The notes under the pieces: generated by a model
Databases searched by the model: none
What the model saw: the letters and a program-made list of their open reading frames with translations, nothing else
What the model was told of the DNA's origin: nothing
Made by a program: the position numbers and the translations under genes
Shown here: positions 8,582-17,393 of the stretch, one piece after another
Position numbering within the stretch: the stretch's first letter is position 1
Layout: every line of letters begins with the position of its first letter
Assembly: GCA_013003715.1 (NCBI GenBank)
Contig: JABDIN010000030.1
Location: 1 to 64,000 of the forward strand
DNA from: Desulfobacteraceae bacterium
Lineage (GTDB): Bacteria; Desulfobacterota; Desulfobacteria; Desulfobacterales; Desulfosarcinaceae
Reading direction: 5' to 3'
Length of the DNA stretch: 64,000 nucleotides

Positions 8582-9151
8582 ATGGACAAATCAAAGACCC
8601 GGTGTGGGTGGCCCGGTGACGACCCGCTGTATATTCGGTATCACGATGTGGAATGGGGCGTACCGCAGTTTGACGACCGGAAATTGTTTGAGGCGCTCAT
8701 TCTCGACGGGGCTCAGGCCGGACTGAGTTGGCTCACCATACTGCGTAAAAGAGAAAATTACCGCGCCGCTTTTGATAACTTCGATCCGGTATCCATCAGC
8801 CGGTATAATGACGCGAAGATAAACCAGCTTCTTCAAAATGAAGGTATTATACGAAATCGCCTGAAAATCGAAACCACCGTGACCAATGCGCAATCATATT
8901 TGAAAGTGGTGGAAAAAGCCGGCAGCTTTGAAAAATATATCTGGCAATTCGTCGGTGGAGTCCCCATTATAAACCGGTGGCGCAATACGCAGGAAATTCC
9001 TGCCCAGACCGAATTATCCGCTGCCATGAGCAAAGATTTGAAACAAAAAGGCTTCCGGTTTGTGGGACCGACCATCTGCTATGCCTTCATGCAAGCGGTC
9101 GGAATGGTAAACGACCACATCACCTCCTGCTTTCGATACGATGAAGTATAG
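8582..9151 (+). CDS. tag: DNA-3-methyladenine glycosylase I
   Basis: Tag removes 3-methyladenine from alkylated DNA as the first step of base-excision repair. The 189-aa protein begins near the family's conserved RCGWPG, followed by YHDVEWG, and carries LILDGAQAGLSWLTIL and RENYRAAFDNFDP. The C-terminal half has FRFVGPTICYAFMQAVGMVNDH, whose His is part of the zinc site together with early Cys/His residues. The start is placed at ATG 8582 (GGAGG is 13 bases upstream, a little far); the TTG at 8540 would add 14 unconserved residues. It stands alone between the PilZ gene and the glycosyltransferase. Confidence 0.92.
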   Translation: MDKSKTRCGWPGDDPLYIRYHDVEWGVPQFDDRKLFEALILDGAQAGLSWLTILRKRENYRAAFDNFDPVSISRYNDAKINQLLQNEGIIRNRLKIETTVTNAQSYLKVVEKAGSFEKYIWQFVGGVPIINRWRNTQEIPAQTELSAAMSKDLKQKGFRFVGPTICYAFMQAVGMVNDHITSCFRYDEV

Positions 9152-9329
9152 GGCAGTTGGAATGAACGGCCGGACTGGTGACGGCGTCCAAGCGTTGATG
9201 ATCAGGATATGGCATCGTATTTGCCGCTCTTTCAAAATCCGCCTGAATGCTTATCATGCATCTGTTGATTATCGGTCCAATCGATCCTGGATCTTTTATG
9301 ACTCCTATTCCTGAACATGGTGGACACCA

Positions 9330-10622
9330 ATGGCATATTGCGAGTATTGTAAAAAACAACATAACGTCGGATTCGTATCCACCCGGTTTGCGGGTACCGA
9401 CGGTGTTTCTCTGGAAACGGAAAAATGGGCGCGGACATTCGAGAAGGAAGGTTTGACCTGTTTTTACTTTGCCGGTGAACTGGACCGCCCCGAAGACCGG
9501 TCCTATCTGGTGGCGGAAGCACACTTCACCCACCCTGAAATCCGGGAGGTCAATCAGCATTGTTTCGGTGCCACCAAACGCGGACGCTTTGTCACCCAAC
9601 AGGTTCACCAGCTAAAGGAAACCCTCAAGGATCATCTCTATCAATTTATAGACAAATACAAGATAGATATTCTGGTACCTGAAAATGCCCTGACCATTCC
9701 CATGAACATTCCCCTCGGATTGGCCATCACGGAGGTGATTACAGAAACCGGTATCAGCACCATTGCCCATCACCACGATTTTTACTGGGAACGGCAGCAA
9801 TTTTTATCCAATGCCTGCTGGGATTACCTGAACATGGCCTTCCCACCCCACATGCCTCAGATCCATCATGTGGTGATAAACACATCCGCGGACAACCAGT
9901 TGAGCCTGAGAACCGGTATCTCCAGCACGGTCATCCCCAATGTGATGGATTTTGAAAACCCGCCTTCGCCGCCCGATGAATATTCATCGGACGTCCGGGA
10001 AGCGTTGGGCTTGAAAAGCTATGAGTTGTTGATTCTGCAGCCCACGCGGGTGGTCAAGCGGAAAGGGATTGAACATGCCATCGAATTTGTTCACCGCCTC
10101 GGCGCCAGAGCCAAACTGGTGATCTCCCACGCATCCGGTGATGAGGGTCACGATTATGAGCATCGTGTGTGGGAGTATTCCCACCTGATGGGTGTTGACA
10201 CCTTGTTTGTATCGGATATCATCAACGATCGTCGCGGTAAAACCAAGGACGGCCGCAAGATATACACCCTCCAGGATATCTATCCGTTCGCGGACCTGGT
10301 CACCTACCCGTCAAATTATGAAGGATTCGGAAACGCCTTTGTGGAAGCTGTGTATTACAAAAAGCCCATCGTGGTGAACAATTACTCTATTTATGCCACC
10401 GATATCAGACCCAAGGGGTTTTCGGTGATCGAAATCGACGGATATGTTACCCGTTCAGCCGTAAGGTTGGCAAAGAAGGTATTGAGAGAGCCGGATTTTA
10501 CTGAAAAAATGGTGGCGCAGAACTATGAAATTGCCCTGCGCAACTACTCCTATAAAGTGCTCCGCCGCAAGCTGAGAACATTGATGGATGATTGCCTGCC
10601 CTGCCGATACGGCGTTCATTAA
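9330..10622 (+). CDS. Glycosyltransferase, GT4-like
   Basis: A 430-aa GT-B fold glycosyltransferase. The N-terminus starts with an unusual YCEYC pair and then VGFVSTRFAGTDGVSLETE, the glycine-rich loop of the acceptor domain. The C-terminal donor-binding domain has LQPTRVVKRKGIEHAIEF near 245 and the nucleotide-sugar motif YPSNYEGFGNAFVEA near 335, with the two Glu of an EX7E-type pattern. In-frame stops just upstream force ATG 9330, which is preceded by GGTGG. Donor and acceptor cannot be told from sequence. It is not in a polysaccharide cluster: tag precedes it and lipA, convergent, follows. Confidence 0.82.
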   Translation: MAYCEYCKKQHNVGFVSTRFAGTDGVSLETEKWARTFEKEGLTCFYFAGELDRPEDRSYLVAEAHFTHPEIREVNQHCFGATKRGRFVTQQVHQLKETLKDHLYQFIDKYKIDILVPENALTIPMNIPLGLAITEVITETGISTIAHHHDFYWERQQFLSNACWDYLNMAFPPHMPQIHHVVINTSADNQLSLRTGISSTVIPNVMDFENPPSPPDEYSSDVREALGLKSYELLILQPTRVVKRKGIEHAIEFVHRLGARAKLVISHASGDEGHDYEHRVWEYSHLMGVDTLFVSDIINDRRGKTKDGRKIYTLQDIYPFADLVTYPSNYEGFGNAFVEAVYYKKPIVVNNYSIYATDIRPKGFSVIEIDGYVTRSAVRLAKKVLREPDFTEKMVAQNYEIALRNYSYKVLRRKLRTLMDDCLPCRYGVH

Positions 10623-10712
10623 ATATCGGCCACCAGGGGGGGCGAATATGAGCGCCGGTCAGCGATCATTCCGGTTCATTGCCCGTTGAGTGTTACATTG
10701 AAAAATGGAAAA

Positions 10713-11594
10713 TCACCTGGAGCCATTGTCACAAAAAAGCTCTTTTGCATGATAAGAACTGCGAACAAACGGTCCACTGGCTACTTCCGTAAAGCCGATG
10801 CCCAGAGCACGCTCGTGCCATTTGTCGAACTCCTCGGGGGGGATGAAACGGGATACCGGCAAATGCGCCGGTGTGGGCTGGAGGTACTGGCCCAGGGTCA
10901 GCATCCGGCAACCGGTATCATGCAGGTCGGTCAATGTCTCCTCAACTTCCTGATCCGTCTCCCCCAAACCCAGCATCAGACCAGATTTCGCGGGAATGGT
11001 ATCATCGATGTCGGCAACACGCCTCAGCAGGGTCAGCGAGCGTTCATAGTCGGCTTGCGGCCGCACCACGGGATATAAGCGCGGGATGGTTTCAATATTA
11101 TGATTGAGCACGTCCGGCTTTGCGGCCAATACGGTTTTCAGCGCCTGTTTCACCCCTTGAAAATCAGGAATCAACACCTCGACCATCACCCCCGGAATCT
11201 TTTCTTTAAGCGCCGTGATGGTTTCGGCAAAAAGACCGGCACCGCCATCCGGGATATCGTCCCGTGTAACGGACGTCACCACAACATATTGAAGCGCCAT
11301 GAAGGCAGCCGCTTCAGCCACGCGCAACGGCTCATCCGGATCCGGCGGGCTGTCCGGACCGGCTTCGATATTACAGAACCTGCAATTCCGGGTGCACCGC
11401 GACCCCATGATCAGGAAGGTGGCGGTTTTCTGTGAAAAACATTCAAACTGATTCGGGCATTGGGCTTCCTGACACACCGTATGCAAACGGCCCTTGTTGA
11501 TCAGCGACCGGATTTTCTCATATGCCGGCCCGCTGGGCAATCTACGCCGCAACCATTTAGGTTTTCTGGTTTGGATTTTATTCGTTTGACTCAT
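10713..11594 (-). CDS. lipA: Lipoyl synthase
   Basis: LipA inserts two sulfur atoms into protein-bound octanoyl chains to make lipoyl groups. The 293-aa radical SAM enzyme carries all three expected motifs: the auxiliary cluster CQEAQCPNQFEC near residue 40, the radical SAM cluster CTRNCRFC near 67, and the C-terminal RSSY (RSSYHAKELF) that closes the auxiliary cluster. GGAG lies 7 bases before ATG 11594. It follows lipB by about 50 bases on the same strand. Together with lipB it supplies the lipoyl group of GcvH from the gcv genes just upstream. Confidence 0.96.
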   Translation of the reverse strand: MSQTNKIQTRKPKWLRRRLPSGPAYEKIRSLINKGRLHTVCQEAQCPNQFECFSQKTATFLIMGSRCTRNCRFCNIEAGPDSPPDPDEPLRVAEAAAFMALQYVVVTSVTRDDIPDGGAGLFAETITALKEKIPGVMVEVLIPDFQGVKQALKTVLAAKPDVLNHNIETIPRLYPVVRPQADYERSLTLLRRVADIDDTIPAKSGLMLGLGETDQEVEETLTDLHDTGCRMLTLGQYLQPTPAHLPVSRFIPPEEFDKWHERALGIGFTEVASGPFVRSSYHAKELFCDNGSR

Positions 11595-11643
11595 GGGTCA
11601 CTCCATTGCCGGAATGTGCAGCCGGAAAACCGATGTTGAACCG

Positions 11644-12375
11644 TCACTCGCTGGGCTGGGGGGCGTGGATTGCCGCCTTCAATTCATGCAGTTCCATCAG
11701 TTTTGTATTAAAATCAAAAACTCGAACCAAATGCCGGTGCAGGTGTCGTTTGACACGAACCATGGATATTTCACGGCCCAGTTCATTTTTAAGACTGGTG
11801 ATGGCGATCCCTGAAAGACCACATGGGTTCATCCAGGAAAAAGGTTCCAGATCAAGGTCGACATTAAATGCCAGGCCATGGAAACTGATGCCGCGACGCA
11901 CCGTAATTCCGATACTGCCCAGTTTCCTTGACCCCACCCATACACCCCGGTTGGTGGTGTCTCCGGCGGCATCTATGCCCCAGTCACCGGCGGTACGCGC
12001 CATGACCTCTTCCAGTCCTGCGACAAAATCCACAACCTTCAACCGGGTTTGTTTCAGATTGACAATCGGATAGACAACCAGTTGTCCGGGACCATGATAG
12101 GTAATATTTCCGCCCCGCTCCACCTGCATGATACGGATATTTTTTTGGTTTAAGAATGCTTCGGAAACCATGAGATTTTCGCGTCCGCCCCGGCGCCCCA
12201 GGGTATATACCGATGGATGTTCAAGGGCGAGGATGACCGAATGTTTCAGTCTTTTTTCGATCATTGCGCCGACAACCTTGTGTTGAAGGGTCAAGGCGGC
12301 CGAATAGTCCATCAACGGCAAATCAAGCCATCGGACACACTCCCTGCCCTGAAATGATGAACATTTTTCTGTCAT
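11644..12375 (-). CDS. lipB: Octanoyltransferase
   Basis: LipB transfers octanoyl groups from acyl carrier protein to lipoyl domains such as GcvH. Family motifs are LGRRGGRENL, the RGGNITYHGPGQLVVYP block, the Lys of GSRKLGSIGI, and the catalytic Cys in WMNPCGLSGIAI. The open frame reaches 12612, but the first 79 codons are unlike LipB and overlap the 3' end of gcvPB. The start is therefore set at ATG 12375 (243 aa), which has a modest GGAAAG upstream. A strong stem-loop at 12504-12536 separates it from gcvPB. Confidence 0.9.
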   Translation of the reverse strand: MTEKCSSFQGRECVRWLDLPLMDYSAALTLQHKVVGAMIEKRLKHSVILALEHPSVYTLGRRGGRENLMVSEAFLNQKNIRIMQVERGGNITYHGPGQLVVYPIVNLKQTRLKVVDFVAGLEEVMARTAGDWGIDAAGDTTNRGVWVGSRKLGSIGITVRRGISFHGLAFNVDLDLEPFSWMNPCGLSGIAITSLKNELGREISMVRVKRHLHRHLVRVFDFNTKLMELHELKAAIHAPQPSE

Positions 12376-12503
12376 GGGCTGCTTTCCACTTATGTCTCTT
12401 TCCAATAAAAGAGCCCGGATTTCTTTTTCTTTAAATGAGTGAATAAGCCCTCCGGCCTGACACCCCGGCCGGCGAGATGATTGTTCACGAACTGAAACAA
12501 TCA

Positions 12504-12536
12504 GGGCCGCAGCATAAGCGATATGCACTGCGGCCC
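12504..12536. other. Stem-loop between gcvPB and lipB
   Basis: A perfect 9-bp stem, GGGCCGCAG paired with CTGCGGCCC, encloses a 15-base loop in the 190-base gap between gcvPB and lipB. It is not followed by a U-tract in either direction, so it is not a standard intrinsic terminator. An RNA-processing or partial attenuation site that sets the lip/gcv ratio is possible. Confidence 0.5.
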
Positions 12537-12568
12537 CGACATGATTTATACCCAACGCTTCAGGAGAA

Positions 12569-14026
12569 CTATCCGGCAAGACACGGTTTTCGGGCCGCAG
12601 CTGCTTCGTCAAGTCGGCTCACCTTGGTTTTCTCAGGTGATTTGTGCAGCAGTTCGGGATTCTCCTTTGCCTCACCGGCAATATCACGCATCGCCTGTAT
12701 GAACTGATCGATATCGTCCTTGCATTCGGTTTCCGTGGGTTCGATCATAATGGCGCCACTGACCACCAGCGGGAAATATACGGTTGGTGGATGAAAGCCA
12801 TAATCCAGCAGCCGTTTGGCGATATCGAGTGTCGACACCTTGTTTCCGGACTGATGCTTGTCGGAAAACACACATTCGTGCATGCATGGCCGGTCAAAGG
12901 GCAAGTGATAAATATCTTTCAGTTTTTCTTTGATGTAATTGGCGTTGAGAACGGCAAGCTGACTTGCCTTCTTCAAACCATCCGGTCCCATGCTGAGAAT
13001 GTAACTGTATGCACGGACCATGATGCCGAAATGACCATGGAAAGTCATCAACCGGCCGATGGCATCAGGGCGGTTATATTGGAGTCTGAATTTTCCATCT
13101 TTCTTTTCCACCCGGGGTACGGGCAAAAACGGCTCCAATATCTTATTGACACAAACCGGTCCGGAACCGGGTCCACCGCCCCCATGGGGTGTGGAAAAGG
13201 TTTTATGAAGATTCAGGTGCAATACGTCGATACCGATCTCCTTCATATCAATGATGCCCATCACGGCGTTCATATTGGCGCCGTCACCGTACACCAGACC
13301 GCCTTTTGCGTGGACGATATCGGCCACCTCTTTCATATTTTCTTCAAACAGGCCGAGGGTATTGGGATTGGTGACCATGATGCCGGCCGTGTCATCATCC
13401 ATGACCGCAGCGATATCCTCTGTGGAGAGGACACCCCTTTCGTTGGACTTGACCGGCACCGGTGTATATCCGCAAAGCGCCGCACTGGCGGGATTCGTAC
13501 CGTGGGCCGTATCCGGGATAATGATTTTATGCCGTTGGTTGCCCTTGCTTTTATGATAGGCATATATCAACAGCATGCCGGCCAATTCACCATGGGCCCC
13601 CGCCGCCGGCTGAAGGCTGACAGCATCCATGCCGGTAATTTCGGCTAGATATCGCTCGAGGTTATACATCAACTCCAATGCCCCCTGGGACAAGCTCTCG
13701 GGCAGCAGCGGATGGGCGCCGGCGAAACCGGGCAGGGACGCTTGGCGCTCGTTGGTCTTTGGGTTGTATTTCATGGTACAGGAACCCAAAGGATACATAC
13801 CGGTGTCGACACCGAAATTCCAGGTGGACAACCGCGTAAAATGACGAATCACATCCACCTCACTGAGATCCGGAATATCCAGATCATCCCGGGCGAACTC
13901 AGGATCCATGGGGGTTTGATCAACGTCCTGACGCGGGAAGGAAAACCCTTCTCTACCGGTCTTGCCGCGCTCCCAGAGTAACTTCTCCTTTAATATCAGT
14001 CCTGTGGTACCCATTTTTTCAGTCAT
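12569..14026 (-). CDS. gcvPB: Glycine dehydrogenase (decarboxylating) subunit 2
   Basis: The PLP-bearing half of the two-subunit P-protein of the glycine cleavage system, which decarboxylates glycine and passes aminomethyl to GcvH. The 485-aa protein has SCTMKYNPKTNERQASLPGF near the N-terminus, LQPAAGAHGELAGML, the TNPNTLG segment, and the PLP lysine in LNLHKTFSTPHGGGGPGSGP. ATG 14026 overlaps the gcvPA stop as ATGA and is preceded by GGGAGGTGA, so the longer frame from 14086 is rejected. Tight coupling with gcvPA fits the one-to-one alpha/beta stoichiometry of this enzyme. Confidence 0.95.
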   Translation of the reverse strand: MTEKMGTTGLILKEKLLWERGKTGREGFSFPRQDVDQTPMDPEFARDDLDIPDLSEVDVIRHFTRLSTWNFGVDTGMYPLGSCTMKYNPKTNERQASLPGFAGAHPLLPESLSQGALELMYNLERYLAEITGMDAVSLQPAAGAHGELAGMLLIYAYHKSKGNQRHKIIIPDTAHGTNPASAALCGYTPVPVKSNERGVLSTEDIAAVMDDDTAGIMVTNPNTLGLFEENMKEVADIVHAKGGLVYGDGANMNAVMGIIDMKEIGIDVLHLNLHKTFSTPHGGGGPGSGPVCVNKILEPFLPVPRVEKKDGKFRLQYNRPDAIGRLMTFHGHFGIMVRAYSYILSMGPDGLKKASQLAVLNANYIKEKLKDIYHLPFDRPCMHECVFSDKHQSGNKVSTLDIAKRLLDYGFHPPTVYFPLVVSGAIMIEPTETECKDDIDQFIQAMRDIAGEAKENPELLHKSPEKTKVSRLDEAAAARKPCLAG

Positions 14027-15354
14027 ACGGTCACCTCCCGTACCAGCATGTCCATATCCTCTCTCGAGGCTGTTTCTGTTGCGCAAAGCAGATAATGATC
14101 TGCAAGCTCGGGATAGTAGGACGCCAGGGGTAAGCCCGCGACAATCTTTTTCTCGAGCAAACGGTCATATGAGCTCTTGAATCCGTCGGGAAATTTTACA
14201 ACAAATTCATTGAAGGTTTTTGCACTGAAGGGAATGGTCATTCCGGCTTTTTTGAGTTCGTTTTTCAGGTATTCGGCTTTTTGGTGATTCATCTCGGCCA
14301 GCCGCCGTAATCCACTGCCCCCCAGAGTGGCCATATAAATGGCAGCTGAAAGCGCACAAAGGCTGTTATTGGAACAAATATTGGAGGTGGCCTTTTCACG
14401 GCGAATATGCTGCTCGCGGGTGGACAGCGTCAGCACAAATCCGTCCTTACCGTTTACGTCCGTGGCCCGGCCGACCAGTCTGCCGGGCAGGCTGCGGACA
14501 TACTTGCTTTTACTGCCGAGCATACCCAAACCAGGTCCCCCGAATGAACGCGGCAGGCCAAGACTTTGTCCGTCACCGGCAACGATCTCCGCCCCCAGGC
14601 TTCCCGGACTTTTAAGCAACCCGTAGGCAATGGCCTCGGTAAACGAGGTGATAAACAGGGCTTTTTGAGCCCCTGCCTTTTCCGCGGCGATTTTCAAATC
14701 TTCGATACAGCCGAAAAAATTGGGGGATTGTATGGCCACCGCCGCAATATCATCCAATCCGTCAATGGCGGACAGATCGGTTCGCCCGTCCGGTCCGGCG
14801 GGTAATTCAATGATTTCAAATCCGGTGGGGCCAAAATAGGTCTTTATGACCTCGCGATGAAGCGGATGAACCAGACGGGATACGGCCACTTTCTGCTTGC
14901 GGGTTTTTCGAATCGCCATCAGTAAGGCTTCGGTCAGGGCGGTTGCCCCATCGTAGTGGGAAGCGGTGGCGACATCCATTCCCATGAGCCGGGCCGCCAG
15001 TGTCTGATATTCATATATTCCCTGGAGTGTCCCCTGACTCATCTCTGGCTGATACGGCGTGTATGAGGTAACAAATTCACTTCGGCTCCGGACATATGTG
15101 TTGCTGGCGGGAATGAAGTGATCATAGCTGCCGGCGCCCATAAAAACTTTATAGTCCGGGCTGACCGCCATATTGCCGGACAATTCATCCATGTGCCGGT
15201 TCAGATCCCATTCGCTAAGGGCCTCCGGAAGATCTATCGGAAGCCTGCAACAGCAGTTTGTGGGAACTGTTGAAAAAAGATCGTCAAGAGATTCGGCACC
15301 AACCACGCCGAGCATCTCGGATATCTCTTCATCAGTATGTGGTAAATAACGCAT
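14023..15354 (-). CDS. gcvPA: Glycine dehydrogenase (decarboxylating) subunit 1
   Basis: The N-terminal half of P-protein as a separate 443-aa polypeptide. It keeps the PLP fold with the family's MRYLPHTDEEISEML start, ASNTYVRSRSEFVTSYTPYQ, SHYDGATALTEALLMA and QSPNFFGCIEDL, and lacks the PLP lysine, which lies on PB. It starts 4 bases after the gcvH stop and ends by overlapping gcvPB, so gcvH-gcvPA-gcvPB are translated as a unit. Split P-protein is common in anaerobes and archaea, in contrast to the single long GcvP of enterics. Confidence 0.95.
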   Translation of the reverse strand: MRYLPHTDEEISEMLGVVGAESLDDLFSTVPTNCCCRLPIDLPEALSEWDLNRHMDELSGNMAVSPDYKVFMGAGSYDHFIPASNTYVRSRSEFVTSYTPYQPEMSQGTLQGIYEYQTLAARLMGMDVATASHYDGATALTEALLMAIRKTRKQKVAVSRLVHPLHREVIKTYFGPTGFEIIELPAGPDGRTDLSAIDGLDDIAAVAIQSPNFFGCIEDLKIAAEKAGAQKALFITSFTEAIAYGLLKSPGSLGAEIVAGDGQSLGLPRSFGGPGLGMLGSKSKYVRSLPGRLVGRATDVNGKDGFVLTLSTREQHIRREKATSNICSNNSLCALSAAIYMATLGGSGLRRLAEMNHQKAEYLKNELKKAGMTIPFSAKTFNEFVVKFPDGFKSSYDRLLEKKIVAGLPLASYYPELADHYLLCATETASREDMDMLVREVTV

Positions 15355-15358
15355 GATA

Positions 15359-15757
15359 TTATCCTTTCAACATGTCAAGGTAAGCCGCCTTGTCCATCAG
15401 TGCATCCAGCTCACCGGTATCGGAAGGTTTGACGCTGATCATCCAGCCACCGTCATATGGGTCCGAATTCACCTGCTCCGGCGCGTCCTCCAATCCCTCG
15501 TTGATGGCGACAATCTCGCCACAAATGGGCATAAATAATTCTGAAACCGCCTTTACGGATTCCACGGTGCCAAATTCATCACCTTTTTCATAAGTGGCGC
15601 CGACTTCGGGCATTTCGACAAATACGATGTCGCCGAGCTGGTCCTGGGCATAATCGGTGATGCCTATTTTCACATTGCCGCCTTCATCTTTTGCCCACTC
15701 ATGGTCATCGGTGTACTTCACATTGTCCGGTAATTTCATCTCACTGATTTCTTTCAT
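15359..15757 (-). CDS. gcvH: Glycine cleavage system H protein
   Basis: GcvH is the mobile lipoyl carrier that links P, T and L proteins. The 132-aa protein shows the hammerhead-domain landmarks VKYTDDHEWAK, GITDYAQDQLGDIVFVE, and the lipoyl lysine Lys69 in ESVKAVSE. The C-terminus has NSDPYDGGWM. ATG 15757 is chosen because a perfect AAGGAGG stands just upstream; the 22 residues above it are not GcvH-like. It follows gcvT after about 200 bases that contain a dispersed repeat. Confidence 0.96.
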   Translation of the reverse strand: MKEISEMKLPDNVKYTDDHEWAKDEGGNVKIGITDYAQDQLGDIVFVEMPEVGATYEKGDEFGTVESVKAVSELFMPICGEIVAINEGLEDAPEQVNSDPYDGGWMISVKPSDTGELDALMDKAAYLDMLKG

Positions 15758-15875
15758 GGTTTTCCTCCTTTTGTCCTGAATCGCATTTATTGGTATATGA
15801 TCATATGCATAAATACATTGCACTATATGCAGGGTCCGGATGGACCGGATTCACCAGACAATCACTAAACCGATA

Positions 15876-15947
15876 TCGTATTTTCGCAACGCCGCTGAAT
15901 GGGATGATTGGCCCTCGAAATTGTTAAGTTATTTTTTCGCGAGCCCT
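15876..15947. repeat. 72-bp dispersed intergenic repeat, copy 1
   Basis: This segment matches 57481-57552 without gaps: 65 of 72 bases agree by my count, with the first 30 identical. Both copies lie between two minus-strand genes (here gcvT and gcvH) and in the same orientation. Read on the plus strand both could encode YFRNAAEWD and end YFFASP, but neither lies in a plausible gene. It may be a miniature mobile element, a fossil of a coding repeat, or a small RNA module. Confidence 0.75.
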
Positions 15948-15956
15948 AAACACCCG

Positions 15957-17228
15957 TTAGAGCATATTTTTCAATGGTACGCGGGCGGTACGGTACGGCC
16001 GTACATCTTCGGTGGTGCGAACCTTGATACTGCGCCGATTATCCTTAAGCTGCAATAACTGCCCTGGCGAAAGCTCACGATCGACTTTCACAAATCCACA
16101 GCTCAATCCCTTGGCCTTGAAGGCCGCAGGTCTGTCAGGACTGGCTACACTGTATATCTTTCCGTCCACCATGCCCAGCGCCATGTCCGTCGCACAGGTC
16201 AACACGCTACCGATGGTCCGGCCATCGGCATCGAGGACCTGGGCCGGGTCTGTTGTGGAGACTTTGCGCAAATCATTACCGATGAAAGCGTAGGTATAAT
16301 CAGCATTTTCTGAGGATCGCAGTGCATCACTACCAATAAACGTTTTTGTAAAATCGGTCTTGTGTCCGTCGGTCGGTAACGCAAATAGCCAGGGGTGATT
16401 CATGAACGGCCAGTTACCGATATCCTGATGAGAAAGAGGTAAAACCGCGCCGGCTCTAAGGGAGTCTCTGGCGGCAAGACCGCAAGGGGTGATACCGAAT
16501 TCATCTCCTGCATCGAGTATGGTCTGCCATAGCGTCTCTATCATATTCGGATTCACAAAAATTTCAAAGCCAAATTCACCGGTGTATCCGGTTCTGGACA
16601 AAAGGATGGGTGTGCCGTCCGAAGTCCGGACGGCGTCGGCAAGCGGTGAAGCGGCATCAAAATGACCTTTAAACGAAAAATAGGGCATGGCTTCGAACAC
16701 GCGGTCGGGTTCAGCCAGAACTTTCGAAACAATTTTAGCGGCCATTGGTCCCTGCACATCCACCTTGCCGAGCATATCGGTCAGATCTTTTACCACTACG
16801 TCTTTACCGGCGGCATGGGCGTTGAGGTGCGCGGCGATGGAAGCACCCATACCGGCATTGATCACGATCATATAATCGGCCTTGGCCAATTGAAAAATGA
16901 TCGCATCATCGATGACATCGCCGTTTTCCTTTAGAAATGCACCATATACGCAACGTCCGGGGTAAAGCTCTTTTTTTTGGGGACCGATGCATGCGGAAAG
17001 GTCGTTGGTAAAGCAGGTTTGAAGCAGATCAAAGGCCTCAGGACCATCGACCAGGACAACGGCCATATGGCTGGTATCAAACAAGCCGGCATTGGTGATA
17101 ACCGCGAGGTGTTCATTTTTTACCGACGAATACCATAATGGCATTTCATAGCCGCCGAAATCCGCCATTTTAGCACCATGTTCACAATGCCAGGCGTGTA
17201 AGAGGGTTTTTTTTGATTCTGTTGACAT
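15957..17228 (-). CDS. gcvT: Aminomethyltransferase (glycine cleavage T protein)
   Basis: GcvT releases ammonia from the aminomethyl-lipoyl arm of GcvH and moves the one-carbon unit to tetrahydrofolate. The 423-aa protein is somewhat longer than E. coli GcvT (about 364 aa). Landmarks are MADFGGYEMPLWYSS near residue 21, FDTSHMAVVLVDGPEA, GRCVYGAFLKENGDVIDDAI, SRTGYTGEFGFEIF, and AARDSLRAGAVLPLSHQDI. It is the first gene of the gcv group, with a good promoter candidate at 17274-17301. The Shine-Dalgarno is AAAGGA, about 11 bases from the ATG. Confidence 0.94.
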   Translation of the reverse strand: MSTESKKTLLHAWHCEHGAKMADFGGYEMPLWYSSVKNEHLAVITNAGLFDTSHMAVVLVDGPEAFDLLQTCFTNDLSACIGPQKKELYPGRCVYGAFLKENGDVIDDAIIFQLAKADYMIVINAGMGASIAAHLNAHAAGKDVVVKDLTDMLGKVDVQGPMAAKIVSKVLAEPDRVFEAMPYFSFKGHFDAASPLADAVRTSDGTPILLSRTGYTGEFGFEIFVNPNMIETLWQTILDAGDEFGITPCGLAARDSLRAGAVLPLSHQDIGNWPFMNHPWLFALPTDGHKTDFTKTFIGSDALRSSENADYTYAFIGNDLRKVSTTDPAQVLDADGRTIGSVLTCATDMALGMVDGKIYSVASPDRPAAFKAKGLSCGFVKVDRELSPGQLLQLKDNRRSIKVRTTEDVRPYRTARVPLKNML

Positions 17229-17273
17229 TTTTTTTGGATCCTTTACGGGGTTAATATTGGTAACATTGTTGTC

Positions 17274-17301
17274 ACTATAAATGCCCGGCTCGTGTTTTCA
17301 A
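17274..17301 (-). promoter_or_regulatory. Sigma70-type promoter upstream of gcvT
   Basis: Read on the minus strand: TTGAAA (17301-17296), a 16-base spacer, then TATAGT (17279-17274). It lies about 45 bases above the gcvT start and is the best promoter match between gcvT and the upstream Lrp-family gene. It would drive gcvT-gcvH-gcvPA-gcvPB. Motif match only. Confidence 0.55.
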
Positions 17302-17393
17302 TTGGGCGTGAATTTCCGGCTGATTGGGCTGTATATGAATGAAATTGACAACACGCCGGTATGTTTTCCATCTTCGGCAGTAATACCGTTTTA

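Noticed and set aside
15840-16058. Open frame of 72 codons on the plus strand overlapping gcvT
   Set aside because: Its first part is the dispersed repeat and the rest is antisense to gcvT; no ribosome site.
17229-17393. Glycine riboswitch upstream of gcvT
   Set aside because: The gap is only 165 bases and I could not find the conserved core of the glycine aptamer or a paired tandem arrangement; control by the adjacent Lrp-family protein is more likely.
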